This document shows positions 47,029 through 55,011 of a stretch of DNA of 64,000 nt, piece after piece. The notes under the pieces are model-generated. The model searched no databases and had not been told where the DNA came from. It worked only from the letters and a program-made list of their open reading frames with translations. Position 1 is the first letter of the stretch. Each line of letters starts with the position of its first letter. Both the position numbers and the translations under genes were made by a program. This DNA comes from UBA12191 sp009937185 (GTDB taxonomy: Bacteria; Planctomycetota; UBA8108; UBA1146): NCBI GenBank assembly GCA_938075155.1, contig CALJGL010000007.1:91896-155895 (forward strand). Reading direction: 5' to 3'.

Positions 47029-47715
47029 ATGAGCCCTGTATCCGTGTTCCAAAACTCTGACCCTGAGGCTCTGGCCTGTCAATTGAGGCAGGATCTCCTC
47101 GATACCCTTCATCCCGGTGATCTGATCTGTATTCCCACAGGGCGTTCTCCCCTCGATCTATATCGGCAGATCCGGGAAGATGAGGCCTCTATCCGGCTGT
47201 GGCGAAGCCTCCGATTTCTCCAACTTGACGAATATATTGCCCCTGCCGCCCACATCGACAGTTTTCGGGACTACCTGCATCAGCAGATCTTTGACCCCCT
47301 CGGCGTCGATACATCTCGACTTCATACCATCGATCCCCAGGGTGATCCCAAAACCGAGGCTCAACGCTTGGATAAAGTTATCTCTGAATGGGGCCCCCCA
47401 AGGGCCTGTATTCTCGGCCTAGGATCCAACGGCCACATCGCCTTCAATGAACCCGGCTCCAACTTCTCCAGTTACACCGCAATAGACCTCACTCCAGAAA
47501 CCATCAGCGCTAACTTCAAAGAATCTCCGCCAGCGCAGCTCAAGGCTCTGACCATCAGTCTTGAACAGATCTACGCCTCTAGAGATGTCTTTTTGCTGGT
47601 CCCTCAACCTGAAAAGAAATCGATCCTCGATCACTGCCTCAGGGGCCCCAAAGATCTTTCTGTTCCTGGAACGATTCTTCATGACCATCCCGGACTTCAC
47701 ATTTACCGGGCTTGA
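47029..47715 (+). CDS. nagB: Glucosamine-6-phosphate deaminase
   Basis: 228-aa sugar-phosphate isomerase/deaminase of the NagB family, which converts glucosamine-6-phosphate to fructose-6-phosphate and ammonia. GLGSNGHIAFNEPGS (about 142-156) is the NagB active-site signature that distinguishes it from 6-phosphogluconolactonase; IPTGRSPLDLYRQI and LDEYIAPAAHIDSFRDYL are also typical, and PQPEKKSILDHCLRGP appears near the end. SD AAGGAG lies about ten bases before the ATG. It is somewhat shorter than E. coli NagB. Followed by a secreted hydrolase after 94 bases. Confidence 0.9.
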   Translation: MSPVSVFQNSDPEALACQLRQDLLDTLHPGDLICIPTGRSPLDLYRQIREDEASIRLWRSLRFLQLDEYIAPAAHIDSFRDYLHQQIFDPLGVDTSRLHTIDPQGDPKTEAQRLDKVISEWGPPRACILGLGSNGHIAFNEPGSNFSSYTAIDLTPETISANFKESPPAQLKALTISLEQIYASRDVFLLVPQPEKKSILDHCLRGPKDLSVPGTILHDHPGLHIYRA

Positions 47716-47809
47716 GCATTTCGTCACACCCCTGAGTGGACTTAGAATCTAATTCTTGAAGCACGACATCGTCGTTTCCGATTTCCGGCCATGCCATGAA
47801 AGGCGCGCC

Positions 47810-50470
47810 ATGAATCCTGTGTTCTTTCTTCTCCTGCTAAATCTCTTCAATCTCAATGCGACAACCATGGAAGATGTCCTCGATCCGGTCGGAGGAGATG
47901 GAGAACGGGGTCAATTTTCATTCGAAATTCTGAATACCGAAGGAAAAGCGGTCCCCTCTAGACTGACTTTTCGCAAGCCCGATGGCAGCCGGATGAAATT
48001 TTTCAGGAACACTCAAGTAAACCCTGCTGATCTCGCCATCAGAGACGATGTCATCTGCACAATTTCAGGGAAGGGTTTGATCACTCTTCCTGTCGGAACC
48101 TGGGTGATCTACGCCAGTCGTGGACCGGAGTGGAGCATCCATAAACAAGAAGTGGTCATCTCCGCAGACATGCGAACCGAGACCACCTTCGAATTAGAAC
48201 ATCAGGTCGATACCCAAGGCTGGGCTGCGGCAGACTACCATCTCCATACTTTGACTTACTCAGGGCATGGAGACAGCAACATGCCAGAGCGGATTATCAG
48301 TATCGCGAGTGAAGCTCTCGAAGTCGGCATAGCGACAGACCACAACCATCACACTGATTACGCACCTACCATTGAAGAACTCTCAGCCGGGGAACATTTC
48401 CAAGGCGTCGTCGGAAATGAAATCTCAGTTCCCCTCGGACATTTTAATGCCTTCCCGCTCAAGCCCTGGGGCGAGGTGATCGATCCTGGATCCGAAAACG
48501 GCCCTCGGATGTTTCGAGCGGTACGAGCGATGCGAAGCCAACCGGATACAGGCATAGGAGAAGTCCCCGTCATTCAGGTCAACCATCCGCGCTGGGAAGC
48601 GATCGATTATTTCCGCATCGCAGGTCTCGACCCCATCACAGGATCCTCCACTGACCCTGACTGGTCTGTCGATTTTGACAGCGTCGAAATCTTCAATGAA
48701 AACGCGGGCTGGGGTTATTACGATGCAGAGATAACAGACCGCCCTACAGGATCCAGCCGCCACTCCGTGCTTGAAGACTGGCATCTGCTTCTCAATCATG
48801 GCGCACGAATCACCGCAGTTGGAAATTCCGACAGCCATGCGGTCAACACCAACCTAGCCGGTTGGCCGCGAAATTACTTTCCCACATCGAATGACCAGCC
48901 TGGAGAGATCCCCATCAAAGAGATCTGCGATACTGTCAAAAATGGACAGGTCGTAACCACCTTCGGCCCCTTCGTCACATTTACAGTCAACGGTGCTGGA
49001 ATGGGAGAGACCGTGACCGCTGAGAGGGCCGCTGTTCAACTCACAACAACAATACAGGCTGCAGACTGGATCGACGTCGACCGAGTACTCGTCATCGTCG
49101 ATGGCGATGTGGTCGAAACCATTCCAGTTCCGGATAGCCGAGAAATCGTACGACTGGTCGATACCCGAAAGATACCTGTACGCACTGACGGTTGGATATC
49201 TCTGAGAGTTGAAGGAGATGAAAGCCTTGCCCCCATCGTTCCCGACAAGGTTCGACCGGTTCTTCCCATCGCCATCACGAACCCTGTGTACATCGATGCA
49301 GATGGAGATGGAATTGCAACGGCACCTGTAGAGGTCGCCCGTCGCTGGCTGGAATCACATGGAAATGATTCGATGCGGTTGCACGCCGAGTGGCAAGCAC
49401 GCCAACCTCGCCAGCGAGTGGCGCTCCTCAATGCATGCCTCGACGATTCAATACATTCCAGAACTCTCAGCCTTTGGGGACTTGAGGATCCTTCTAGAGT
49501 CGTTCGATTGGCAGCATGTCGATTAATAGAGAGAGCAGAAATCACTGCAGATGAATCTTTGCTGAATGCATTGAGAAGCCAACTTTCCACTCCCGATCTT
49601 GACCCCTGGGCCACCGTGGTCATGTTGCGAGCCCTCCCTCTAGAAGAGAGCGGACCTATTATCGCAAAACTTTTGGGAGATAAGGGGAAGGCCGCTCTCG
49701 GTGTTCATACTCGTGAGGTGACTTCACTTCTTCCCGGTCAGTTTGTCCGTCGTATGAAAGTGTCGAACCCCATACCCGGAGGAGGAAAAGAAGGTTTAAC
49801 CCGTGTCCTAGAACTACCTCCTGAAGAAAGACCCACTGCCAACGTTCTCCTCTCGACAGAAGAAGGTCTCTTCGATCTTCGACAGTATGGGCGTGAAAAA
49901 GGTCGTTCGGATGATTGCGTAGTCGCGATGCAATGCTCTCTTTTGAGCCCCGATGATCGCTCTGTCACTCTCGCCTTAGGCTCAGACGATGGCTGTCTCG
50001 TCCAAGTAAATGGAGAGACGATCGTTGAAGATTACGCCGAACAAGGGGTCGACCCCCTTGATCATCTGATTCAGGTGAACTTGAAAAAAGGTGCCAATCC
50101 CGTTTTATTCCTGGTTGAAAATGGAGGCGGTGGCTTTGGTGCATCGCTAAGAATTCTTGACAACGAGGTGGTCGTCGAAGCCACCTCCGGAGGATCCGAG
50201 CCGGGCAATTCTCTGCGTGTACAAATCCTCTCGGATCTCGCAGCATTGCTCAGTGCAGCCCAGTTGTACAGAATCGATGAAAAGGTATGGCCGTCTTCAC
50301 CCGAAGCGCTATTGGATCGATACATCACCAGTAAAAATCTGGTACGAGACCCCTGGGGAAAGAACTACATCATCGCTTCAGATAGCAACGGGATAGAAAT
50401 CATCTGCCTCGGGGCAGATGGCGAAGAAGGTGGTATTGGCATCAACGCTGACATCGTACACAGACCCTGA
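47810..50470 (+). CDS. Secreted PHP/CehA-like metallohydrolase with GspG-like C-terminus
   Basis: 886-aa exported protein with a signal peptide (about 1-18, hydrophobic NPVFFLLLLNLFNLNA). A PHP-type metal motif DYHLHT (about 142-147) with ATDHNHHTDYAP, EISV, QVNHPR and GNSDSHA marks a CehA/McbA-type phosphoesterase. Next come a short HEAT-like helical segment (VARRWLESHGNDS.. LLNACLDDS.. VVRLAACRLIERA) and a PA14-like beta domain around 650-790 (GSDDGCLVQVNGE). From about 803 the tail reads like the globular end of a type II pseudopilin GspG (AAQLYRIDEKVWPSS, DPWGKNY, LGADGEEGGIGINADI), without the N-terminal helix. The start at 47810 has SD AAAGG; an earlier TTG at 47756 is not preferred. 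Confidence 0.87.
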   Translation: MNPVFFLLLLNLFNLNATTMEDVLDPVGGDGERGQFSFEILNTEGKAVPSRLTFRKPDGSRMKFFRNTQVNPADLAIRDDVICTISGKGLITLPVGTWVIYASRGPEWSIHKQEVVISADMRTETTFELEHQVDTQGWAAADYHLHTLTYSGHGDSNMPERIISIASEALEVGIATDHNHHTDYAPTIEELSAGEHFQGVVGNEISVPLGHFNAFPLKPWGEVIDPGSENGPRMFRAVRAMRSQPDTGIGEVPVIQVNHPRWEAIDYFRIAGLDPITGSSTDPDWSVDFDSVEIFNENAGWGYYDAEITDRPTGSSRHSVLEDWHLLLNHGARITAVGNSDSHAVNTNLAGWPRNYFPTSNDQPGEIPIKEICDTVKNGQVVTTFGPFVTFTVNGAGMGETVTAERAAVQLTTTIQAADWIDVDRVLVIVDGDVVETIPVPDSREIVRLVDTRKIPVRTDGWISLRVEGDESLAPIVPDKVRPVLPIAITNPVYIDADGDGIATAPVEVARRWLESHGNDSMRLHAEWQARQPRQRVALLNACLDDSIHSRTLSLWGLEDPSRVVRLAACRLIERAEITADESLLNALRSQLSTPDLDPWATVVMLRALPLEESGPIIAKLLGDKGKAALGVHTREVTSLLPGQFVRRMKVSNPIPGGGKEGLTRVLELPPEERPTANVLLSTEEGLFDLRQYGREKGRSDDCVVAMQCSLLSPDDRSVTLALGSDDGCLVQVNGETIVEDYAEQGVDPLDHLIQVNLKKGANPVLFLVENGGGGFGASLRILDNEVVVEATSGGSEPGNSLRVQILSDLAALLSAAQLYRIDEKVWPSSPEALLDRYITSKNLVRDPWGKNYIIASDSNGIEIICLGADGEEGGIGINADIVHRP

Positions 50471-50488
50471 AGAGTAAAGGAATGCAGT

Positions 50489-52441
50489 TCAACTCACGGG
50501 AGGAAGATTCGCCAATTTCTCAATGAGAACTTCCCTTTTGTCTTCTCTTCTTCGAGTCCAACCGGTCTTGTCGAGATGTTCCAGAAGCGGAATGGCGAAC
50601 TTCCTTGTCGTGCCGAGTAGATCCTTGGCCTCTGCAGCAGTAAAGGGGCCGGAGGTTTCATGATGAGCAGCCAATCTTCTGACCGCTTCTTCTATCGCTT
50701 CTTGTAATAGGACCACATCCGGAGTCAGTCTCACTAACTCGCCACGATCCACCAACAAAGACTGCAGTTTAGTCAGTAGACTCACTGACGTTCCTAATTC
50801 TTCCGCCAGATCTTCGTTCCTTGCAGCCGCAAAGAAATGTTCCTTCAGATATGCTCGATAACTATCCAAAGCTTTTTTCTCTGCCTTTGGAATAGGAGGA
50901 ACAAACCCCGGAAGAATTAATCTTCCTCCCGGTAATTTCTGCAGCCGATTTTCCGAGATAAGTTTTTCGAAAACCGCATCAAGAAATGATTCTTCTAAAT
51001 GGACCTTATCTCGGATTTCCAACGCCTTGACCGAAACCCTGTAGGGGTCTTTACGGAAAGCATCCTCAATAGCAGCACCGATGCGTTCGCCAGCCATTCG
51101 CGTGCCCTCATTCAGCAACCAGCGATCCCCCCCCAAGGCTGAAACTTCTTCGACCTCTACCAGTTGTTGGAGATATTCAGAGACTTGATCGCGTGTAACC
51201 GTCATCCTCCGAGAGAGTTCCTCAGTGGTATGTACTTCTAATAATGCATCTCGGAGCAAACTTCTCAAATAGTCCAAAGGACTGTCCAGAGCTGACATCT
51301 TGCGTTTCACCGACTCGACAACGAAATCCTTGCCCGTCTTCAATCTCCAACGGGATCTGTCGAGGATTTCTCCCCCTCCCAAAGTGATCATCGGTGAGGT
51401 TTGCCGAAGAACAAAACGATCCCCTGGTGCTACCACGACAGGTTCTTCCAACCTGATCTGTGCCACAGCTTCATCTCCAGGTTCGAGTCGTGTGCAATCA
51501 AGAAGATATAACCGCCCGACGGCTTCCATCGTTCCTTGAAGAAAGCGCACTGACATCCGATGCAATAGGGGTTGCGCCAATCCAGGTAATGCACGCAAGC
51601 TGACCTCGATCATTTCTGTCGATCGAAAATAACCGGGAGTGGCGGCGACCATTCCTCTCGTCAGGTCTTTGTAATTCACATCTGCAAGATTGATGGCCGT
51701 CGAGTGACCCGCTCGAGCACGATCCACCGTCACGCGATACGCCTGAAGTCCTCGCACTCGTCCTTTGTGATCTCCGGGTAAAATTTCAAGACGATCATCT
51801 TTTTCGACAGCACCACTCACAGGTACACCGGTGATGACAGTTCCATGCCCTTTTGATGAAAAGACACGTTGAATCGGCAACCTGAAGACTCCCCCAGATT
51901 CTTTTGCGGGTAATTCAGCAATCGCCGAGATGACCTCTTCTTTTAATACTTCGATACCTTCTCCAGTTTCAGCACTGACTTTGAGAATCGGTGCATCTGC
52001 GAGAAAAGTATCTGCCACGGTTTCACGAATCTCTTCCTCGACCAGTTCCAGCATCTCTTCATCCACAAGATCTATCTTGTTGATCGCAATAATGCCGCGC
52101 TGAACTCCAAGGAGAGTCATGATGGAGAGGTGCTCTAGAGTCTGGGGCATGACCGAGTCATCGGCGGCCACCACCAGAACCACCAGGTCGATACCACTCG
52201 CCCCAGCCACCATATTTCGGATAAATTTTTCATGCCCGGGAACGTCGATGATCCCTACAAGCTCCCCCCCCGGCAATTTCATGGGGGCGAAACCCAGATC
52301 TATCGTCAATCCTCTATCCTTCTCCTCCGGCAGCCGATCCGGGTCAATTCCCGTCAGTCTGCGTACAAGAGACGATTTACCGTGGTCTATGTGGCCCGCC
52401 GTGCCAACGACGACGCCAAAAATACTGTCATGGGTGCTCAA
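50489..52441 (-). CDS. selB: Selenocysteine-specific elongation factor SelB
   Basis: 650-aa translation GTPase that delivers selenocysteyl-tRNA to in-frame UGA codons by binding the SECIS hairpin. The G domain shows G1 GTAGHIDHGKS (about 11-21), G2 DRGLTIDLGFA (about 41-51), G3 DVPGHEKF and G4 NKIDLVDEE. Domains 2 and 3 follow, then C-terminal winged helices (about 380-650) that include TAAEAKDLLGTTRKFAIPLLEHLDKTGWTRR, the last RNA-binding motif typical of SelB. An upstream ATG at 52528 would add 29 residues; I prefer TTG at 52441, preceded by GGAGG six bases upstream. No selA, selC or selD is visible in the window, but the UGA-containing thioredoxin-like gene lies about 14 kb away. Confidence 0.95.
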   Translation of the reverse strand: MSTHDSIFGVVVGTAGHIDHGKSSLVRRLTGIDPDRLPEEKDRGLTIDLGFAPMKLPGGELVGIIDVPGHEKFIRNMVAGASGIDLVVLVVAADDSVMPQTLEHLSIMTLLGVQRGIIAINKIDLVDEEMLELVEEEIRETVADTFLADAPILKVSAETGEGIEVLKEEVISAIAELPAKESGGVFRLPIQRVFSSKGHGTVITGVPVSGAVEKDDRLEILPGDHKGRVRGLQAYRVTVDRARAGHSTAINLADVNYKDLTRGMVAATPGYFRSTEMIEVSLRALPGLAQPLLHRMSVRFLQGTMEAVGRLYLLDCTRLEPGDEAVAQIRLEEPVVVAPGDRFVLRQTSPMITLGGGEILDRSRWRLKTGKDFVVESVKRKMSALDSPLDYLRSLLRDALLEVHTTEELSRRMTVTRDQVSEYLQQLVEVEEVSALGGDRWLLNEGTRMAGERIGAAIEDAFRKDPYRVSVKALEIRDKVHLEESFLDAVFEKLISENRLQKLPGGRLILPGFVPPIPKAEKKALDSYRAYLKEHFFAAARNEDLAEELGTSVSLLTKLQSLLVDRGELVRLTPDVVLLQEAIEEAVRRLAAHHETSGPFTAAEAKDLLGTTRKFAIPLLEHLDKTGWTRRREDKREVLIEKLANLPPVS

Positions 52442-52534
52442 TGAGGTCCTCCAAACCTGAGGATCTACGCTGAAGGACAAGAAGTAAAGTCCTGCTCTCT
52501 TGACGATAGCACTGTTTTGTTCCAGCATTTGGGC

Positions 52535-53398
52535 ATGAATACTTCAAGAGAACAAATATTCTGCAAGATCGCCATTCAGCAAGGACTCTGGTCTGAGGCT
52601 GAAGCCACTCTATTTTTGAACCAATATCTCTCTGAGGGCTCTCCGGGGCGCTTTGGGGACTGGGCCTCCCAGCAAGGTGCTGTGCCTACAGTGATAGCGA
52701 GAAAAATAGAAGCCGCTATCGAGAAGAAGATGGGGGCCCCCATAGCTCGACCTTTAACGGCCTCCCAAGGATCTACTTCAGGAGGAAAAGCAAAAAAAGG
52801 TCGCTCAGCCCGCCGTAAAAGAAAAGGGGGCGGAGGCCTCGGCATCGATTTCGAGAAAAATCCGGTTCAAACTTCCATATACCTATCCTGTGCAGTTATC
52901 GTCATCGGCATGGTCTTTTATGTGGTGTATCAATTCCAGAAAACTGACCCTGTCAGAGAATCCGGGGTCACCCAAGAATCTCCAGAAGACAAAGCGAATA
53001 AAGAAGCACAAGCCAAAGCTGCCGCAGAAGTATTGGCAGCTCAAAAACCAGATTTCAGCGAAGAAGAACTTCGCGGTATGGATAACGTCATCAATCAAGC
53101 GGTTGCAGATGCCCGACAATTTCTCCGCGATGGAAAAATGTCAAAAGGGATCCAAAGATTAGAAACTGTTCGCAATGACTTGGGTGGAGATGATCTTCCC
53201 GAAGCTCAAAAGACTCGTATCGATGGTCAGATTACTGAGCTGAATCAAATTCGAGTCGACACCTACAATGACCTGCTCAGTGAATACCGAGAGGCCCTGT
53301 CCAACTCTAACTCGGAAGACGCAGCAGACCTTCTCGACGAAATCGAGATGAACTGTGGCTCCGAATTCCGTGCCCGAGCTGAGAAGGAGGGGGCTTAA
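52535..53398 (+). CDS. Membrane protein of unknown function, 287 aa
   Basis: I do not recognise this protein. It has an N-terminal region of about 85 residues (helical, SREQIFCKIAIQQGLWSEAEA), a highly basic linker (KKGRSARRKRKGGGG, about 87-101), then one membrane helix (about 112-133, SIYLSCAVIVIGMVFYVVYQF) and a long, acidic, predicted coiled-coil C-terminus. That suggests a cytosolic N-terminal domain and an exported helical C-terminal part. A start at 52535 has no clear SD. It is transcribed divergently from selB and is followed by the pseudouridine synthase after 14 bases. Confidence 0.8.
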   Translation: MNTSREQIFCKIAIQQGLWSEAEATLFLNQYLSEGSPGRFGDWASQQGAVPTVIARKIEAAIEKKMGAPIARPLTASQGSTSGGKAKKGRSARRKRKGGGGLGIDFEKNPVQTSIYLSCAVIVIGMVFYVVYQFQKTDPVRESGVTQESPEDKANKEAQAKAAAEVLAAQKPDFSEEELRGMDNVINQAVADARQFLRDGKMSKGIQRLETVRNDLGGDDLPEAQKTRIDGQITELNQIRVDTYNDLLSEYREALSNSNSEDAADLLDEIEMNCGSEFRARAEKEGA

Positions 53399-53412
53399 TA
53401 AGCCTGCTCAAT

Positions 53413-54333
53413 ATGGCTCGTGAAAGACTTCAAAAATATCTAGCTCGTTGTGGCCACGGATCCCGTCGTCGGGCTGAACTCCTCATTGAAAAGGGCTTAG
53501 TCCGCGTCAATGGCGAGGTCGCCGAACTCGGCATCAGTATCGATCCCGTCAAGGACGAAGTCGTCCTTCATGGAGAAACGGTACAACCCCCTACTACATT
53601 GACCGTCATGTTTCACAAAACGGCGGGCACCATTACCAGCACCCACGACACTCACGACCGATTAACCGTCATGGACATGCTTCCTAAGCGTGTCGTCGAT
53701 GCGGGTGTCTTGCCTGCGGGTCGCCTGGATTTGGAAACCGAAGGTCTTCTGATCATGACCAATGACGGGGATTTGCTACACAGAATTACTCACCCTCGTT
53801 ACCGATGCCATAAGGAATACTTTGTCGTTCTCTCAAGGGCACCATCCGAAAGAGTCCTCGAAACATTGCGACGTGGTGTCTTCCTTCCCGAAGTCGGAAA
53901 AGAAACATCTCCTGCCCAAATTACGCGCCTTCGCCGACGCAAAGACGGAACCGCTTCCCTTCACATCGTGATACACGAGGGAATGAAGCGACAGATACGT
54001 AGAATGTTTTCTGGTCAAGGTTTGGAAGTCACATATCTGAAACGAATTTCGATCGGCAAACTCGACCTCGGCGACCTCGCTCCAGGCAAACACCGAACGC
54101 TCAAAGATCGTGATCTTGACATGCTTCTTCATACGGAACAGGAAGATAATAAACACCCCTCACACCAAAATCAGCGTGAGGGGTCGGCGAGATCAGGGAG
54201 AGATTCGTCTAGAAGTTCAGCTCGACGCTCATCGAGAGACTCTTCTGGTGACTCTTCTCGAGGTTCATCTCGCGGATCATCTCGCGGATCATCTCGAGGA
54301 TCAGCTGGAGGCTCTCGTGATTCACGTCGCTAG
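53413..54333 (+). CDS. RsuA/RluB-like pseudouridine synthase with Ser-Arg-rich tail
   Basis: 306-aa rRNA pseudouridine synthase of the RsuA/RluB/E/F group. An N-terminal S4 domain (about 1-60: RLQKYLARCGHGSRRRAELLIEKGLVRVNG) is followed by the catalytic domain with GRLDLETEGLLIMTNDGDL, where Asp of GRLD is catalytic. The last 60 residues are low-complexity Arg-Ser-Gly repeats (RGSSRGSSRGSS), unlike the core. Downstream DNA overlaps the convergent lipoprotein gene by four bases. Which rRNA position is modified cannot be told. Confidence 0.92.
   Translation: MARERLQKYLARCGHGSRRRAELLIEKGLVRVNGEVAELGISIDPVKDEVVLHGETVQPPTTLTVMFHKTAGTITSTHDTHDRLTVMDMLPKRVVDAGVLPAGRLDLETEGLLIMTNDGDLLHRITHPRYRCHKEYFVVLSRAPSERVLETLRRGVFLPEVGKETSPAQITRLRRRKDGTASLHIVIHEGMKRQIRRMFSGQGLEVTYLKRISIGKLDLGDLAPGKHRTLKDRDLDMLLHTEQEDNKHPSHQNQREGSARSGRDSSRSSARRSSRDSSGDSSRGSSRGSSRGSSRGSAGGSRDSRR
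54253..54312 (+). repeat. 12-bp tandem repeats encoding the Ser-Arg-rich tail
   Basis: Five near-identical 12-bp units (TCATCTCGCGGA and variants) at 54253-54312 encode the repeated RGSS residues at the end of the pseudouridine synthase. Slippage-type expansion seems likely. Confidence 0.8.
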
Positions 54334-54734
54334 TTGAGGACGAGTTGTACATTTCCGTAGACCGCTGTTGATTCAATCTCTACTTCCCACAATCCGGGAA
54401 ATGCGATATCGGACAATGACTTATAGATGACGTCACCACCGTTACCAAAAAAGGTCTCGTCGAAAATCTTGGCGTTGACTCCATCGTAAATTCGAACACG
54501 CACGATGCCGTCGAAGTTCAATCCATCCAAGGTCACATACGCATCCGGTAAATCACTAAACCAGAGGTATGACTCCGAGGAGTAGAAATTAGCGAACTCA
54601 CCCTCATAGGAAAAGAATAGATTTTCCTTGGTCACCAGAGGTTCGTTGACACAAATTCCACAGCCATGATTCATGCAGCCGGAACTGGTCAATAACAGCA
54701 AGCCCGCTGTCATGGAGAGCAATCGAGAAGACAT
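54330..54734 (-). CDS. Small lipoprotein, 134 aa
   Basis: A secreted lipoprotein of unknown function. The type II signal peptide (MSSRLLSMTAGLLLLTSSGC) ends with Cys20. The mature part is short and beta-rich (ENLFFSYEGEFANFYSSESYLWFSDLPDAY, VRVRIYDGV, WEVEIESTAVYGNVQLVLN). ATG 54734 is chosen because GGAGG is four to five bases upstream; an ATG at 54746 would put the lipobox further in. Its end overlaps the pseudouridine synthase gene by four bases on the opposite strand. Confidence 0.78.
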   Translation of the reverse strand: MSSRLLSMTAGLLLLTSSGCMNHGCGICVNEPLVTKENLFFSYEGEFANFYSSESYLWFSDLPDAYVTLDGLNFDGIVRVRIYDGVNAKIFDETFFGNGGDVIYKSLSDIAFPGLWEVEIESTAVYGNVQLVLN

Positions 54735-55011
54735 CTTCCCTCCCATCTAGGAGCCCTTTTTGGGATCCACAAGAATAGACGGAGCAAAGCTTTGATTATT
54801 CACTCTTTTTTGCCGAATGGGAGAATGATCATGAATCGTCCCAACTGCACTCCTATGTCTACTATTCGGTTTTTTGAGAAATAAGCCCATGCCTATCTTT
54901 TCTTCTTGGTAGTGGGACTCTTCGCAAATTATCATGAATCTGCTCTGAATTTTTCGAGAGCCCACCTGTTGAAGCTGAAGTCTTCAACCACAAATTAGGA
55001 CGAGGTACTTT

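Noticed and set aside
54747..54965. 72-codon minus-strand ORF upstream of the small lipoprotein
   Set aside because: Composition is not protein-like and no motif or good SD is present; the gap probably carries promoters of the lipoprotein and the M1 peptidase.
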